From: Chloroflexota bacterium | GTDB lineage: Bacteria > Chloroflexota > Anaerolineae > Aggregatilineales > Phototrophicaceae | Assembly: GCA_013388735.1 (NCBI GenBank) | Contig: JACAES010000075.1 | Coordinates: 60,712-124,711 of the forward strand | Direction of reading: 5' to 3' | DNA length: 64,000 nucleotides | Shown: one piece after another, positions 63,248 through 64,000 of the stretch | How positions within the stretch are numbered: position 1 is the first letter of the stretch | How the letters are laid out: each line of letters starts with the position of its first letter | Notes under the pieces: model-generated | Told to the model about the DNA's origin: nothing | What the model saw: only the letters and a program-made list of their open reading frames with translations | Database searches by the model: none | Translations under genes and position numbers: made by a program

Positions 63248-64000
63248 CTATGGCAGCCAGGATGCGCTGCTGTCATCGGCGGGATGGTTGGTCAGGTTGA
63301 CCGGGTTTGTGCCATCGTCGTCCATGACGAAAATGTCGTTATTACCGTCGCGGTCAGAGACGAAGGCGATCTGTGAGCCATCAGGCGACCAGGTCGGGCG
63401 GGTGTCGCTGGCCGGGTGATTGCTGATGTTCACCGGGATGCCGTCTGCGCCGAGCAGATAAATTTCGTTATTGCCATCGCGGTCGGAGACAAAAGCGAGT
63501 GTCTGGCCGACCGGTGCTGGCACCGGGCTGCCGTCATTGGCCGGGTGATTAGTGAGGTTGACGAGGTTCAAGCCGTTGGCGTCCATGACGTAGATTTCGT
63601 TGTTACCGTCGCGGTCAGAGACGAAGGCGATCTGTGAGCCATCGGGCGACCAGGCCGGGCTGCTGTCGCTGGCCGGGTGGTTAGTCAGATTGATCAGGCT
63701 GCCGTCAACCTCCAGTCTATAGATTTCATTGTTTCCGTCACGATTGGTGGCGAATGCAAGCGGCGTCGTAATCGGCAGGGTAGGGGGCTGCTGCACTTCG
63801 TTGACGGTGATGAGCGCGGTAGCCTGGCTGCTGCCGCCGGGGCCGGAGACGGTGAGGGTGACGGTGAAGCTGCCGGGATTGGCGAAGGTGTAGGATGGGC
63901 TGGCTTCGCCGGATGCGCCGCCGTCGCCGAAGTCCCAGGCGTAGGCGGTGATGTCACCGGAGGACTGGTTGGTGAACTGAACGGTGAGCGGGGCGTCGCC
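63248..64000 (-). CDS. PKD-domain and TolB-repeat protein, 5' end beyond window (partial)
   Basis: The C-terminal 250 residues of a larger secreted protein; the frame stays open to base 64000, so the true start lies outside. Upstream of 63796 it encodes a PKD domain (PLTVQFTNQSS, AYAWDFGDGGASGEASPSYT, SFTVTLTVSGPGG). Then come four TolB/PD40 blades with the core DRDGNNEIY (NRDGNNEIY in the first) and SPAWSPDGSQIAFVS, ending at the TAG at 63248. PKD and propeller repeats are typical of secreted binding proteins. Near-identical repeats in the DNA indicate recent unit duplication. Confidence 0.9.
   Translation of the reverse strand, partial: GDAPLTVQFTNQSSGDITAYAWDFGDGGASGEASPSYTFANPGSFTVTLTVSGPGGSSQATALITVNEVQQPPTLPITTPLAFATNRDGNNEIYRLEVDGSLINLTNHPASDSSPAWSPDGSQIAFVSDRDGNNEIYVMDANGLNLVNLTNHPANDGSPVPAPVGQTLAFVSDRDGNNEIYLLGADGIPVNISNHPASDTRPTWSPDGSQIAFVSDRDGNNDIFVMDDDGTNPVNLTNHPADDSSASWLP
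63342..63750. repeat. Coding tandem repeat, four units of about 129-132 bp
   Basis: Units recur at 63344, 63473, 63605 and 63734 (steps 129, 132, 129 bases). Units one and three share 41 identical bases (63342-63382 and 63603-63643). Each encodes one TolB-like blade of 43-44 residues. Confidence 0.85.

Noticed and set aside
63342..63750. CRISPR-like array from regularly spaced repeats
   Set aside because: The repeats lie in an open frame and encode TolB/PD40 blades; spacers are also similar to each other.

Overview
The window is a gene-dense, high-GC bacterial chromosome segment with no rRNA, tRNA, CRISPR or transposase gene visible. Gene content points to the phylum Chloroflexota, most likely an Anaerolineae-type lineage. 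Pointers are secreted LysM proteins with Thr/Pro-rich (TATPT-like) linkers, type 2 IPP isomerase beside a polyprenyl synthase, an extended Bat/MoxR operon, Hanks-type kinases and glycosyl hydrolase/O-antigen ligase proteins. This assignment is inference from family content, not from a marker-gene search.

Layout. 159-7679 (+): translationally coupled MoxR-DUF58-Bat operon with a BatB-TPR fusion. 7725-10196 (-): sucCD and a DUF503 gene. 10358-16718 (+): a single-domain response regulator, then an envelope group (LysM protein, DUF192, LysM-M23 peptidase, GH31). 16798-22403 (-): a His-rich membrane protein, tdk, rpmE, rpmA, rplU, queA, DUF2905, ruvB. 22461-22636: a non-coding MITE-like element with terminal inverted repeats and a perfect 10-bp target duplication, between the divergent ruvB and upp promoters. 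22717-24416 (+): upp and a WecA-like transferase. 24413-31820 (-): gap, pgk, a Ser/Thr kinase, tpiA and a membrane protein, plus yvcK. 31902-36720 (-): a DUF1461-like protein, a membrane spermidine-synthase-like protein, and a second DUF58-MoxR pair. 37015-40249 (+): a roadblock protein, pyrG, and an adenosine-deaminase-like protein lacking every expected metal ligand. 40318-46976 (-): a signalling cluster (kinase with PQQ propeller, PP2C phosphatase, J-domain/VWA protein, FHA protein, small protein, OmpR-type regulator, conservon-type GTPase). 47098-50755: hemW, isoprenoid genes, acpP. 50806-53483 (-): membrane protein, magnesium-chelatase-I-like AAA protein, thioesterase, small protein. 53576-64000 (-): exopolysaccharide/envelope cluster (GT4, GtrA, two Wzy-type proteins, UDP-glucuronate decarboxylase, macrodomain protein, G5-containing lipoprotein), ending in a PKD/TolB-repeat protein that runs off the window.

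The most unusual items are the MITE with intact target duplication, the catalytically empty adenosine deaminase relative behind pyrG, ribosomal protein L31 carrying an RNA polymerase alpha-CTD-like tail, the kinase/phosphatase/FHA/J-VWA/GTPase cluster, and a glycosidase-like domain with a lost nucleophile fused to an O-antigen ligase.
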